A stretch of 64,000 nucleotides of DNA, taken from the NCBI GenBank assembly GCA_020687485.1, contig JAJEQR010000007.1, positions 48,164 to 112,163 of the forward strand, given 5' to 3'. Of this stretch, positions 1-7,829 are shown one piece after another. The notes below the pieces were generated by a model. That model did no database searches and was not told where the DNA came from. It worked only from the letters and a program-made list of their open reading frames with translations. The stretch is from Hominifimenecus microfluidus. Its GTDB lineage: Bacteria > Bacillota > Clostridia > Lachnospirales > Lachnospiraceae. The translations under genes were made by a program, and so were the position numbers. Position 1 is the first letter of the stretch. Each line of letters opens with the position of its first letter.

Positions 1-50
1 TTTGTGGTACTTTCCCATATCTGATATCTGGTGTGAATGTACAACCTGTT

Positions 51-524
51 TTAATTACGGTGCTTCCCTTCGAACCAGACTTTGGAATCCTGCTTCCAGC
101 CATAGAAACGGGCCGGCATGGAATAGATAATACCGATTCCGAGAGCGATTGCGATTGCCATCTTTAGTGTCAGAAAACCATAGAAGGCGGTCAGCTCTTC
201 ATTCCCCATAAAAAGGTAGTAGGCGGTATAGAAGATACCGGAACCGGGAACCAGGGGGAACAGACCGGGAATCAGAAAAATCGGGGTCAGTGTCTTGTAT
301 TTGGCAGCGCTGAAACGGCTGACGAAAGCGACGCCAATGGAAGCCAGAAAGATAGAGAAAACCGTGCTGTCCGTCAGATAATGAAAGATGTAATAAATCA
401 GCCAGCCAATGGCTCCTACCAGTCCGCAGGAGAGATAATGACGGCGTGCTACACTGAAGAGCACAGAAAAAGCGATGGTTCCGACAAAGGCGGCGGCCAC
501 CTGAATGATACATTCCTGAATCAT
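51..524 (-). CDS. YjjB-family (ThrE_2) small exporter subunit
   Basis: Small integral membrane protein of 157 residues, made of hydrophobic helices with the loop motif PGLFPLVPGSG typical of the YjjB/DUF3815 half of two-component threonine/serine or organic-acid exporters. I chose the ATG at 524 because GGAGGG lies 6 nt upstream and because this ATG overlaps the stop of the upstream yjjP-like gene as ATGA, a sign of translational coupling. The longer reading frame up to 554 would start inside the upstream gene. The two products are expected to form one transporter in the cytoplasmic membrane. The substrate cannot be read from sequence. Confidence 0.85.
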   Translation of the reverse strand: MIQECIIQVAAAFVGTIAFSVLFSVARRHYLSCGLVGAIGWLIYYIFHYLTDSTVFSIFLASIGVAFVSRFSAAKYKTLTPIFLIPGLFPLVPGSGIFYTAYYLFMGNEELTAFYGFLTLKMAIAIALGIGIIYSMPARFYGWKQDSKVWFEGKHRN

Positions 525-1321
525 AAGATCCCTCCAATCAGATAATTCCAGCATTGCATGGAGGCTCCTGTGCCGATGGCAATAGAGCCGGCGACAAGAA
601 GCGCGTCCAGAAAACGTGACATGCCAGACAGATAGTCGTTTTCCATAAAGTTACGAATTGCGTTCGTGATTGGTACTCCTGGTGTCATCACAAAGACTGG
701 GCCGATGGTCATCAGATCCAGATGGTCGCCGATGCCGAGGCGGTACAGAATGCAGCAGACCGTAGACATCAAAAATGCTCCGGAGATATTTGTCATGATC
801 TTCGGAAAGCTGGTATGAGGAATCAGAAAGCACAGATACAGTTCCAGAATCAGACCGGCCAGCAGGGCGCAGATGCCGTCGCGCCAGGTTCCGGAGAAAA
901 GGATGGAGAAGGCTCCCGCGCCGATAGCGCCGCCGGCGAGCATCATCCAGGTGCTTCCGGTATTCATCTTTTCAATGCGATTCATCTCGGCATCTGCTTC
1001 CGCAATCGTGCAGTTACCTGTCGCAATCCGGCGGGACAGTGTATTCAGCTCTTCCACGCGTGACAGCGCGATCGGGGAGAGCGGAATGGAGAGGATGCGA
1101 GAAGAATAGACCTTTCCATCTTCACAGAAGGAGCAGAAGATTCCGTTTGCAAGAACATAGGGTTCGAATTCGGTCAGGCCGTAGGCTTTGGCTGCATAGC
1201 GCATGGAGGCTTCTGCACGGAAAATCTCGCCGCCGTTCTTGATCATCATCTCGCCCAGGCGGGTGACGACGCGGAATTTCTCGGCAAGTGAATCCTCAGG
1301 AATCATATTTGTTGTATTCAT
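521..1321 (-). CDS. YjjP-family (ThrE/DUF1212) exporter subunit
   Basis: A 266-residue protein with a soluble N-terminal part containing the family motif GGEIFRAEASM (about residues 30-40) and a C-terminal half of about five hydrophobic helices with the motif PGVPITNAIRN. This is the usual layout of the YjjP/ThrE N-terminal subunit. It is co-transcribed with the overlapping yjjB-like gene. Members export threonine, serine or succinate-type acids; the specific substrate here is an inference I do not make. AAGGA precedes the start at a reasonable distance. Confidence 0.85.
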   Translation of the reverse strand: MNTTNMIPEDSLAEKFRVVTRLGEMMIKNGGEIFRAEASMRYAAKAYGLTEFEPYVLANGIFCSFCEDGKVYSSRILSIPLSPIALSRVEELNTLSRRIATGNCTIAEADAEMNRIEKMNTGSTWMMLAGGAIGAGAFSILFSGTWRDGICALLAGLILELYLCFLIPHTSFPKIMTNISGAFLMSTVCCILYRLGIGDHLDLMTIGPVFVMTPGVPITNAIRNFMENDYLSGMSRFLDALLVAGSIAIGTGASMQCWNYLIGGIL

Positions 1322-1513
1322 ATTTATTTTATCCTTACTTTATCATATTCCTTTTTTATTGTAGCGGCTTGGCTATCCCATGTCAATTTTTATCGTAAGG
1401 TTCTTGCGCCTGTTTCTTTAATTCTGTAAAACTGCGGGCAGAGGTATTCCTTCTTCTATCTCTGTATAGTTCTTTGTGCAAATCGGCGATAGAGGAAAAT
1501 ATGGCATAAAAAT

Positions 1514-1542
1514 AGCGGCACTGTAATTAATACGATGCCGCT
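1514..1542 (-). terminator. Terminator of ssrA
   Basis: On the minus strand AGCGGCA and TGCCGCT form a 7-bp stem followed by ATTTTTAT, just past the tmRNA 3' end. Confidence 0.75.
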
Positions 1543-1555
1543 ACCCCATTCAATA

Positions 1556-1902
1556 TGGAGCTGAGGGGAATCGAACCCCTGTCCGAAAGCCCTTCCACCT
1601 GGGTTTCTCCCATCACAGCTGCTGTACTGACATTCCCTCTGGAAGACGCCCGGCAGCCGGCTTCTTCCTTCAGTAGCTTCATAAATTCTTTTTACTCCGC
1701 AAAGCTTTGGAGAAAAAGTGCCTCACAGTTCATAATACCGGGAACTAAGGCTGTGAGCAACCTCAGGCCGGCAAGCGGATTAAGCCGCTAACGCGTACTC
1801 GTTATTGTCTGCGTTTATATTTAAGTTCCGTTTTGATACGCGGTCACGGTCCGCGGATGGCTACCCAACCTTCTAGACCCCCGTCGAAACCAGTACAACC
1901 CC
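1556..1902 (-). ncRNA. ssrA: tmRNA (transfer-messenger RNA)
   Basis: The 5' end GGGGUUG pairs with CAGCUCC at the 3' end to form the tRNA-like acceptor stem, and the 3' T arm GGGGTTCGATTCCCC is present. The internal tag frame reads NADNNEYALAA followed by TAA (around 1790-1825), which with the resume alanine is the typical degradation tag. CCA is not encoded. The RNA rescues stalled ribosomes. The gene is intact, so the neighbouring prophage did not use its 3' end as attachment site. Confidence 0.96.
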
Positions 1903-1925
1903 TGGTTCTTTAACGAGTGTTATAT

Positions 1926-1954
1926 ATGATAGCATATGAAGATGAACTTGTCAA
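1926..1954 (-). promoter_or_regulatory. ssrA promoter
   Basis: TTGACA (1949-1954), a 17-bp spacer and TATCAT (1926-1931) on the minus strand lie about 24 bp upstream of the mature tmRNA 5' end. The prophage direct repeat begins only 10 bp further upstream. Confidence 0.85.
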
Positions 1955-1964
1955 GGAAAAAATC

Positions 1965-1980
1965 AAAAAACACGAGCCAT
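1965..1980. repeat. Left 16-bp flanking direct repeat of the prophage
   Basis: AAAAAACACGAGCCAT here is repeated exactly at 40849-40864 in the same orientation. The two copies bracket the prophage, so this is either a target-site duplication or an attachment core. Confidence 0.85.
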
Positions 1981-1993
1981 TGAAAATGTCAAT

Positions 1994-2006
1994 ATTAAAT
2001 GCGACA
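1994..2006 (+). repeat. Left terminal inverted repeat of the prophage
   Basis: ATTAAATGCGACA, 13 bp inside the left boundary. Its reverse complement occurs 12 bp inside the right boundary (40824-40836). No other copy is seen near the transposase, so it belongs to the whole element and not to a simple IS30 insertion. Confidence 0.7.
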
Positions 2007-2022
2007 CTTTTTTAACTTTTTT

Positions 2023-3072
2023 TCAACTGATTTTCCGGATCTCTTCTTCAAATAGTTCGCCCGCCGAATGATAGTCGTGGATCTTCCGCGGATAATTATT
2101 CACCCAGCTTTCAATCGCAGATATTTCTTCATCCGTTTTTTCATCGAAGTTTGTTCCTTTCGGAATATGTCTTCTTATCATTTTATTTGTCACTTCGTTG
2201 CTTCCTCTTTCGTAGCTGCTGTATGGATGACAATAATATGTCTTTGTCCTGCTGCCTGCTCCCAGTGCTGAACGTTCAATTCCTTCACAGTCTGCAAATT
2301 CGCTTCCGTTATCCATTGTGATCGTTTTGAATACTTGTTTGAACATATCGCCCCACTTTCTTTCGATCGCGTCCAGCGCGTTGACAACTGCTGCCGCCGT
2401 ATGTTCTGGCAACTTCATCACAATTTCATCGCGTGTTTTTCTTTCAGTCAATACCAGAAGACTGTTCTTCGATTTCCCGCGCTTTCCTTTTACTGTGTCC
2501 ATTTCCCAGTGTCCAAACTCTTCGCGTGTTTCAATTTCTTCCGGTCTTTTTTCTATGCTTTCACCTGCTGATGCTCTCGCTTGTGTTTTCTTAACTTTTT
2601 TATATGTACGTTTCTTATTCTTTTTAACCGGAAGATTTTTATTTGTCAGGTGCAGAAAGATCCCTTTGTCAATATAGCTGTACAGTGTTGTTGTACAGAT
2701 CATCACACTGAATTCACTTTCTTTTTGTTGCGCCTTAATTTCCCCCAGCACCGCCGCCGGACTGTAATCTTCTTTCATGATCTTTTCTTCAATATAATTC
2801 GCCAGTCTGATGTCATTCCCGATCTTCAGACTGCCCCCTTTGCTTTTCAGATTTTCTTCATATTTATCATGTGCAATATCAGGGCTGTATCTTTCTTCCG
2901 TTGTCAGATCTGAATTAAGCGCAGTAAAACGTCCTCTTTTTAACTCTCTGTATATCGTGCTTCTATGCACATGTAGCATGTCCGCGATCTCTTTGATTTT
3001 TACTCCCGCTTTTATCAATGCTTCAATTCTGATCCGGTCTGCTTTTGTCAAATGTTTGAACGTTCTTTCCAT
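2023..3072 (-). CDS. IS30-family DDE transposase, candidate prophage integrase
   Basis: A 349-residue protein with the full IS30 layout. The N-terminal HTH_38 domain (residues 5-50) carries VHRSTIYRELKRG. A basic linker covers 145-175. The DDE catalytic core has D192 (WEMDTV), D254 (MDNGSEF) and E293 (SNEVTN), followed by the IS30 signature RRHIPKG. All three acidic residues are present and the frame is open, so it should be active. It is transcribed toward the left tip and ends 42 bp from it. AAGGAG precedes the ATG. IS30 enzymes cut at terminal inverted repeats and make circular junction intermediates; that this copy moves the whole phage is inferred from the repeats and the missing integrase. 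Confidence 0.93.
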   Translation of the reverse strand: MERTFKHLTKADRIRIEALIKAGVKIKEIADMLHVHRSTIYRELKRGRFTALNSDLTTEERYSPDIAHDKYEENLKSKGGSLKIGNDIRLANYIEEKIMKEDYSPAAVLGEIKAQQKESEFSVMICTTTLYSYIDKGIFLHLTNKNLPVKKNKKRTYKKVKKTQARASAGESIEKRPEEIETREEFGHWEMDTVKGKRGKSKNSLLVLTERKTRDEIVMKLPEHTAAAVVNALDAIERKWGDMFKQVFKTITMDNGSEFADCEGIERSALGAGSRTKTYYCHPYSSYERGSNEVTNKMIRRHIPKGTNFDEKTDEEISAIESWVNNYPRKIHDYHSAGELFEEEIRKIS

Positions 3073-3096
3073 CTCCGCTTTCTCCTTCTATAAAAG

Positions 3097-3130
3097 AAGC
3101 CGCAGGCGATGATCATGATCGTCTGCGGTT
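3097..3130 (-). terminator. Palindromic hairpin between repressor-like gene and transposase
   Basis: A nearly perfect inverted repeat (CCGCAGACGATCAT / ATGATCATCGCCTGCGG) followed on the minus strand by CTTCTTTTAT. It separates the small HTH gene from the transposase and probably limits readthrough into the transposase. Confidence 0.55.
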
Positions 3131-3149
3131 CCTTGTAATTTATACAGCC

Positions 3150-3314
3150 TTATTTATCCCTTAATATTTTTTCGACAATTAGTTTTTCAATATAGTCAGG
3201 GCAACTTCTTTCCCCATTTTCCCAGTTTGTCAGCGTTCTATATGGAATTTCTAGCCACTCTGACAATTCTCTTCTGCTCATATTTTTCTGTTTGCGTGCT
3301 TCTTCTATTTTCAT
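3150..3314 (-). CDS. Small XRE-type helix-turn-helix protein
   Basis: A 54-residue protein that is essentially one HTH domain (MSRRELSEWLEIPYRTLTNW, then ENGERSCP). I start at the ATG at 3314, which has AGGAAG 8 nt upstream; a TTG further upstream would extend it to 3350 but overlaps the preceding gene. It is probably a DNA-binding regulator of the neighbouring transposase or lysogeny genes; the target is unknown. Confidence 0.75.
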   Translation of the reverse strand: MKIEEARKQKNMSRRELSEWLEIPYRTLTNWENGERSCPDYIEKLIVEKILRDK

Positions 3315-3327
3315 TCTATTCGCTTCC

Positions 3328-3606
3328 TTATATTCTGCATTCTTTTTCAATCATTTCATTGATAATGCTTTCGTCATACCCTCTTCCGTAATATTTGAAG
3401 ATAACGCTTCCATCGTCAAATACTATCCAGTCACAATTAGTATCATTTAAAATTCCATCAAGTGCAACATCAGTCGGCAGTTCATGCCCGAACATTGAAA
3501 AATAACCAGCAGCTTCATCTATTGATGCAAAACTAAAAACTTCCCCGCCTTCTTCTTTGCATATCATGATATAATCATGCTTTGTGTATCCTTTTACAGC
3601 TTTCAT
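3328..3606 (-). CDS. Hypothetical prophage protein (92 aa)
   Basis: I do not recognise this 92-residue acidic protein. It has no membrane segment or evident motif. It sits between two HTH genes and a 43-residue gene, all on the minus strand, in the lysogeny region, so a regulatory or accessory role is possible. Confidence 0.65.
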   Translation of the reverse strand: MKAVKGYTKHDYIMICKEEGGEVFSFASIDEAAGYFSMFGHELPTDVALDGILNDTNCDWIVFDDGSVIFKYYGRGYDESIINEMIEKECRI

Positions 3607-3663
3607 TTTCTTTGCACCCCTTGTCTTTTATTTTTTTCCTGCTATAATCTAATTAAGCACTTG

Positions 3664-3699
3664 GGGCGGTTAGCAGGAATGTTTAGGTATCCGCCCCCT
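3664..3699. other. Stem-loop with GGGGCGG/CCGCCCC arms
   Basis: A perfect 7-bp GC-rich stem closes a loop of about 22 nt between two small minus-strand genes. No T-run follows on either strand, so it is not a clear terminator. It may be an RNA structure or protein site. Confidence 0.35.
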
Positions 3700-3719
3700 G
3701 TGTGATCCCTTATTCTATT

Positions 3720-3851
3720 TTATTTTCTTATTTCTTCAAGTATCTTGTCAATATGTTCCACGGTATATATTTCTCCGTTTGTCCTTGCTACTTCTCTAAT
3801 TGATACCAACATCGCTATTAAATCGGCTTTGCTCATTTCTTCGTTCTCCAT
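3720..3851 (-). CDS. Small hypothetical protein (43 aa)
   Basis: An ATG at 3851 with a strong AAAGGAG 6 nt upstream opens a 43-codon frame ending in TAA. It begins MENEEMSKADL and ends ILEEIRK. The helix-rich sequence has charge patterning typical of real phage small proteins. Function unknown. Confidence 0.6.
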   Translation of the reverse strand: MENEEMSKADLIAMLVSIREVARTNGEIYTVEHIDKILEEIRK

Positions 3852-3962
3852 TGTTTTCTCCTTTCCTGCTGTTCCCTTGTTACAATTATATTATATACCC
3901 ATTGAGCCTATTTGTCAATCTTTTTTTACTCATTGAGCTACTTTTTTTACAAAGAAAAAACA

Positions 3963-4220
3963 CTATGATTCCATAGTGTCATCTTCTTCAAGCAGATCAT
4001 CAACTGTCACATTCAAAACCTTTGCAAATAGCTTCAGTTCGTAATCGGTCACAAACCTTGTCCCTATTTCAATTCTGCTTATACTGTCGCGTTCCAGTGT
4101 TATCCCTTGCAGCTGAATTTTCGCAGCCAGTTCCATCTGCGTCATTCGCTTTTTCAATCGTTCAATCCGAATCCTGTCACCGCATAGATTCTTTTTGCCT
4201 TTATAGGTGTATATCTTCAT
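3963..4220 (-). CDS. Cro/CI-type phage repressor
   Basis: An 85-residue XRE-family protein. The HTH runs from about residue 15 to 75 (RIERLKKRMTQMELAAKIQ, then RDSISRIEIGTR) and is followed by an acidic tail. It is divergent from the single plus-strand gene of the prophage. Three matching operator-like sequences lie in the shared intergenic region, one overlapping the -35 box of the divergent promoter. It therefore looks like the lysogeny repressor. It lacks a C-terminal S24 peptidase domain, so induction by RecA-type self-cleavage is not expected. Confidence 0.85.
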   Translation of the reverse strand: MKIYTYKGKKNLCGDRIRIERLKKRMTQMELAAKIQLQGITLERDSISRIEIGTRFVTDYELKLFAKVLNVTVDDLLEEDDTMES

Positions 4221-4237
4221 CCTTCATTCTCAATCCC

Positions 4238-4305
4238 TTGTGTTAATGTTCAGCATCATTCTTGACATTAGCACTTTTTTCACCTATATTTGTGTTAATG
4301 ATCAG
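4238..4305. promoter_or_regulatory. Three operator-like repeats for the XRE repressor
   Basis: TTGTGTTAATGTTCAG (4238-4253) and TTGTGTTAATGATCAG (4290-4305) are direct repeats. GACATTAGCAC (4264-4274) is the same motif inverted (GTGCTAATGTC). The middle copy overlaps the -35 end of the plus-strand promoter and the third begins at the last base of its -10 box. Confidence 0.65.
4262..4290 (+). promoter_or_regulatory. Strong promoter for the plus-strand prophage gene
   Basis: Consensus TTGACA (4262-4267), a 17-bp spacer and TATATT (4285-4290), embedded in the operator repeats. It is probably silenced or tuned by the neighbouring repressor. Confidence 0.75.
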
Positions 4306-4356
4306 AATTGCAGAAAACTGATCAAATATTATTATATAACGAAGGGGGCTTTTCCT

Positions 4357-4680
4357 ATGTTTGGTAAAAAAGCAGATGACAAAATCGCCAAGAAACAGGC
4401 GGAGCAGGAAGCAAAAGACAAGGCGGCTATGGAAAAATTCGGTGTTGATTTCGACAGTTACACTTCGGAAGACATCAAAGAAAAGAATGTCGCATCTCTC
4501 AAAGAAATCGCATCCAGTCTTGCAGGTTCAAAAATGTATTCTTTCGGAAGTCTTTTAAGTGGAAATTCAAATGAAACTTTCGCACTGGAAATGTCACGCG
4601 CACAGGTTGAACAGAATTTCATTCTTATGCGTCAGAACGAAGAAATCATCCGCCTGTTGAAGCAGATTGCAGAAAAATAA
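4357..4680 (+). CDS. Hypothetical protein, only rightward gene of the prophage (107 aa)
   Basis: The ATG at 4357 follows GAAGGGGG. The product has a charged, lysine-rich N-terminal helix (about residues 4-28), a middle region with a glycine/serine-rich loop (about 50-70) and a C-terminal helix (about 80-107). It has no membrane segment and I do not recognise the family. It has its own operator-controlled consensus promoter and a strong terminator downstream. An antirepressor, immunity or lysogenic-conversion role would fit this position, but nothing in the protein proves it. Confidence 0.75.
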   Translation: MFGKKADDKIAKKQAEQEAKDKAAMEKFGVDFDSYTSEDIKEKNVASLKEIASSLAGSKMYSFGSLLSGNSNETFALEMSRAQVEQNFILMRQNEEIIRLLKQIAEK

Positions 4681-4762
4681 TTCTCTTCTTTTTTTGTACA
4701 TATTGTCATCGCACAGATCCCGATCAGTGTCATGTATTTGATCTGTTTTCGTGATATTGCAC

Positions 4763-4798
4763 AAAAGGCAGCGACCATTCTTTGATCGCTGCCTTTTT
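4763..4798. terminator. Strong bidirectional terminator
   Basis: AAAAGGCAGCGA and TCGCTGCCTTTTT form a 12-bp stem with T-runs on both strands. It ends the plus-strand gene and the minus-strand late operon. Confidence 0.9.
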
Positions 4799-4800
4799 CA

Positions 4801-4959
4801 TTATTCCATTTTCTTACCTTTTAGGTACTCGCAAAACAGCTTGTCTTTCTCTTCGTCCGCTTTCTTTGCTGCCGCTGTTATTGATAACATGAAAATAGTT
4901 GTCACAGATCCAAACGCCGCAGACACGATTGCTGTGACGATGTATGATACCGGAACCAT
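4801..4959 (-). CDS. Small single-span membrane protein (52 aa)
   Basis: GGAGG precedes the ATG at 4959 and the 52-codon frame ends in TAA just before the terminator. It begins MVPVSYIVTAIVSAAFGSV, one hydrophobic helix to about residue 31, then a charged tail (KKADEEKDKLF). It directly follows the upstream gene. As the last gene of the lysis cassette it might be a second holin-like or spanin-like factor, but this is a guess. Confidence 0.6.
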   Translation of the reverse strand: MVPVSYIVTAIVSAAFGSVTTIFMLSITAAAKKADEEKDKLFCEYLKGKKME

Positions 4960-4961
4960 CG

Positions 4962-5498
4962 TTATTCCTCCGGAATAAATTCTGTGTGTTCTGGATCTCC
5001 TGAAATCCAGTATCCGTCTGTCGTCTTATAAAGTACCCTGTCACCGATCTTTGCTTTCTTCTCGACTTTCTTTTCATCAAACATCGTCACGCCACAAATC
5101 GCATCGTCTTCAAACGAAGGTCTTCTGCGAAGGCGAAGTCTTCCTTCAAACACTCTGCGGATCGTTCCATGTACTTCTTCTTCGCTTCTGGCTGCTGCCG
5201 CCGCTGCTTCAACGTCTTCTGCTGTGATTTCGTCCATTATTTCTTTCACTTCTTCAGCCGAAACTTCACCAACTTTTTCTCCGGTTTCATCATATGCATT
5301 CACAGATCCATCCGGTTTTTCTTCCAGTGCTGCATCATCGGGAACGTCATCTGTCACCTCAACTTTCAGCGGATACAGTTTTACACCTTCTTCATCCCAT
5401 ACTGACAAGCCATCCTTTTCTGCTGCCTTTTTTGCGTTCTGGATTGTTTTGTATCCCTTATTCGCTTTTTCATCGAAAGTGTTTCCAACATAAAACAT
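4962..5498 (-). CDS. Hypothetical protein of the lysis module (178 aa)
   Basis: The N-terminal 45 residues (FYVGNTFDEKANKGYKTIQN, then AKKAAEKDG and VWDEEG) resemble the repeat seen in Firmicute phage lysins and cell-wall proteins that pack a lysine-rich helix before a VYD/VWD strand. The middle is acidic and alanine-rich, and the C-terminus has an SH3-like RVLYKTTDGYWISGD stretch. It is placed directly after the endolysin. No catalytic motif is seen. A wall-binding accessory role is possible. Confidence 0.7.
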   Translation of the reverse strand: MFYVGNTFDEKANKGYKTIQNAKKAAEKDGLSVWDEEGVKLYPLKVEVTDDVPDDAALEEKPDGSVNAYDETGEKVGEVSAEEVKEIMDEITAEDVEAAAAAARSEEEVHGTIRRVFEGRLRLRRRPSFEDDAICGVTMFDEKKVEKKAKIGDRVLYKTTDGYWISGDPEHTEFIPEE

Positions 5499-5513
5499 CT
5501 GTTTCCCTCCTTC

Positions 5514-7157
5514 CTATTTTGCTTTCAGGTAACTGATTGAACTGAATCCGATATACTCCACTCCATCAAGCGTCACAGTAATGTATAACCATTTCGTTCC
5601 ATTCGATGTATTATAATAGCCGTAATTATGCACTGTGGTTCCTTTCGGAATACAGCACAAAGCCTTTTTGTTCTTTCCAGCGTCGTTTCTGCAATACAGA
5701 TCAGCTGTTGTGACGTAGGATCCCGCCAGCTTCTTGTCGTACTCTCTCGCATAGCATGTTGACTTGACGGTTTTGCTGATGGTCTGATCTGCTGGCTGTG
5801 GCTTCGTAGTTGTTGCCGCTGATCCATTCAGAATTCTGTTTACTTCTTTCTGAATAGCATCCGGATCATAACCACTTGCCGAAAGTGCTTTTCTTCTTGC
5901 TTCTCCGTTCCCCCACTGTCCCGCAATTACTTCATGCGCTACGGTTGACACGCTCTTTCCCGGTGTATTTACTGGCTTGCTTTCCGCCTGATCGCTGTCA
6001 TATTTTGGTGTGATAAATCCTCGAATATATCTTCCATTCAGTGATACGGTTCTTTTCTTAACGCTGTCGCTGTAATTGCCTTCGGTAACGACAAAATATC
6101 CTGCTGCCTGATTAACATATGTAACCGTTCCAACATGATCCGGTGTTCCGGTATTATCGCCCACGCCGTTATCCTGCCAATCATACAGCACCGCTTCGCC
6201 CAGCTTCGGAACGTGTGCGTCATTTTCTTCCCATACGCCCATCTGCTTCGCTCTTTCAATCAGATAATAGCAGCTGATTTCAATCGGCATAATTGCCGTA
6301 TATTTCAACGCGACGGCAAGTGCTGACCAAGTGCAAGCGCACCACGCCCATCCATACGCCATTTTTGTCCCGCGCGGGAATGCACCTGTGAAACTATTGT
6401 AAATATCAATAATTGATTTATATGATCCATCCGCTTCATTTTTTCCGATCCAGCTTTCTACCAGATCCACAACCGCCTGTCTTGAATACATTTTTGCACC
6501 TTCTTCCCCTGATTTATCCACATTGTCCACAACGTACTGTTTAATCCACCGCACGCAACACTGATGTCTGCTTTCAAACTTTTTATCCCCCACCTGATTA
6601 TCATTGCTTGTATCCTTCTGATCTAAGATCAGCGATGCATACACTGTATCAGGTGTGTATGGCTTTTTCGCTCTCGCAAAAATTCGTTTTACTGGTTTTG
6701 AACCACCAAGATGTTCTACTTCGCACCACATCATCTGTGCCTGTATATTATCAACGCCGTATGCTTCAGCTTCAGCGATATATTTTTCCATCAGTTCCTT
6801 GAATAAATCATCCTGACACTTCTTTCCTGCATCCGTTGTGATAATCGCAATCAATGCAGCTTTTTCTTTTGCTGTCGGATTCCATCTTGTAGCTTCCCAG
6901 TCTACTGACAGTTTCTTTTCGATTCCTGCTGTGTCAGCAGTCCTGAAGGCTTTCGGATCTGCCTTCAGGATCATCTGACACAATCTTCTGCCTTCATTCC
7001 CATAATTTTGCGCCCAGCCTAATGTACACGTTTTTTCATTGTCTGCATTTGCTGCTTTTCCGGCATACGCACCATATTTTCTTTTTCCGTATGTCTGCCC
7101 GCCAGATTCCACGCCGCCGATAATGTTGGTCAAAATTGTCAGATATTCTTTTTTCAT
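5514..7157 (-). CDS. Modular endolysin with CHAP, CW_7 and SH3-like domains
   Basis: A 547-residue lysin. Residues 1-215 form an uncharacterised helical N-terminal domain of the lysozyme/chitosanase-like type. Residues about 225-395 form a CHAP amidase/endopeptidase with the cysteine in WAWCACTW, the histidine in PDHVGTV and the acidic residue in VTEGNYS. Residues about 408-448 form a CW_7 (Cpl-7) wall-binding repeat (VIAGQWGNGEARRKAL). The rest looks SH3-like. It follows the holin with a 1-nt stop/start overlap. It should cut host peptidoglycan at the end of the lytic cycle. There is no signal peptide, so release depends on the holin. Confidence 0.9.
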   Translation of the reverse strand: MKKEYLTILTNIIGGVESGGQTYGKRKYGAYAGKAANADNEKTCTLGWAQNYGNEGRRLCQMILKADPKAFRTADTAGIEKKLSVDWEATRWNPTAKEKAALIAIITTDAGKKCQDDLFKELMEKYIAEAEAYGVDNIQAQMMWCEVEHLGGSKPVKRIFARAKKPYTPDTVYASLILDQKDTSNDNQVGDKKFESRHQCCVRWIKQYVVDNVDKSGEEGAKMYSRQAVVDLVESWIGKNEADGSYKSIIDIYNSFTGAFPRGTKMAYGWAWCACTWSALAVALKYTAIMPIEISCYYLIERAKQMGVWEENDAHVPKLGEAVLYDWQDNGVGDNTGTPDHVGTVTYVNQAAGYFVVTEGNYSDSVKKRTVSLNGRYIRGFITPKYDSDQAESKPVNTPGKSVSTVAHEVIAGQWGNGEARRKALSASGYDPDAIQKEVNRILNGSAATTTKPQPADQTISKTVKSTCYAREYDKKLAGSYVTTADLYCRNDAGKNKKALCCIPKGTTVHNYGYYNTSNGTKWLYITVTLDGVEYIGFSSISYLKAK

Positions 7158-7588
7158 TACTGTTCACCATCCTTTGACACAGATGCTTTTCGTGTCAAAA
7201 CTTCGATTGCATTTTGGATCACTGTCGGAAGTGGAATTCCCATCAGTCCTGCGTTTTCCGTGATGCTGATCAATTCATTTGCCATGAATCCAATGATCAC
7301 TGCATTGCGAATATAATTTACACCCAGTGCAAGATCCAGACGGTATGCGATCAACACAAACAGCAATGTCACACCTTTTCTGCACAGCCCCTTCCATCCG
7401 GCTCTGCTTTCCAACGCTCCGTTTTCTGTTTTTCTGCTGTTGTGAAAAATTCCCGCAACAATCAGCCCCGATAAATAATCAATCACCATAAAGATCACCA
7501 ACGTCACAAGTGCCTGATCCCATCCACCGAAAGCAGCTGCAATCGCGCTTCCCACTACTCCAACAGCAGTGCAGATTCCTTCTTTCAT
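7157..7588 (-). CDS. Phage holin (TcdE/phi-LC3-like, holin_4 family)
   Basis: A 143-residue membrane protein with about three hydrophobic segments and the family hallmarks FMVIDYLSGLIVAG and a conserved SRAGWKGLCRKG loop before the next helix. This matches the toxin-secretion/phage-lysis holin family common in clostridial phages. It forms membrane lesions that release the adjacent endolysin. Confidence 0.92.
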   Translation of the reverse strand: MKEGICTAVGVVGSAIAAAFGGWDQALVTLVIFMVIDYLSGLIVAGIFHNSRKTENGALESRAGWKGLCRKGVTLLFVLIAYRLDLALGVNYIRNAVIIGFMANELISITENAGLMGIPLPTVIQNAIEVLTRKASVSKDGEQ

Positions 7589-7589
7589 G

Positions 7590-7817
7590 TCATATCCTCC
7601 TTAGTTTCATTTCGATCCTGTCAAGATCATCTTCTGCCTGTTTTCTTTCTTCCGAAAGATCGGCAGGGAAGACCGCGCCCGCGATCCTCTCCTGCTCGAT
7701 CAGGACAGCCTGTTTTCTGACGATGTCTGCCAGCTTTTCCGTTACGTCGCACATCATGTCGACGACTTCCAGCAGGCTTCCGGTTCCGCCTTCATACGGT
7801 TCCTTCACTTCGCCCAT
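7590..7817 (-). CDS. Hypothetical 75-aa protein upstream of holin
   Basis: A small, helix-rich acidic protein with a probable coiled coil (LVDMM-type heptads, then ERKQAEDDLDRIEMKLRRI at the end). AAGGAGGGG precedes the ATG. It stands 2 bp before the holin gene in the lysis operon. Function unknown. Confidence 0.7.
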   Translation of the reverse strand: MGEVKEPYEGGTGSLLEVVDMMCDVTEKLADIVRKQAVLIEQERIAGAVFPADLSEERKQAEDDLDRIEMKLRRI

Positions 7818-7829
7818 GTCTGCCCCTCC

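Noticed and set aside
1555..1791. 78-codon plus-strand reading frame
   Set aside because: It is antisense to the tmRNA gene, and its sequence simply reflects the conserved RNA.
1556..1902. Attachment site in the ssrA 3' end
   Set aside because: The prophage lies on the 5' side of ssrA, and no ssrA fragment is repeated at the right boundary.
2023..3150. Simple IS30 insertion at the edge of the prophage
   Set aside because: No short inverted repeats flank the transposase alone. The only partner of the left repeat is at the right end of the whole prophage.
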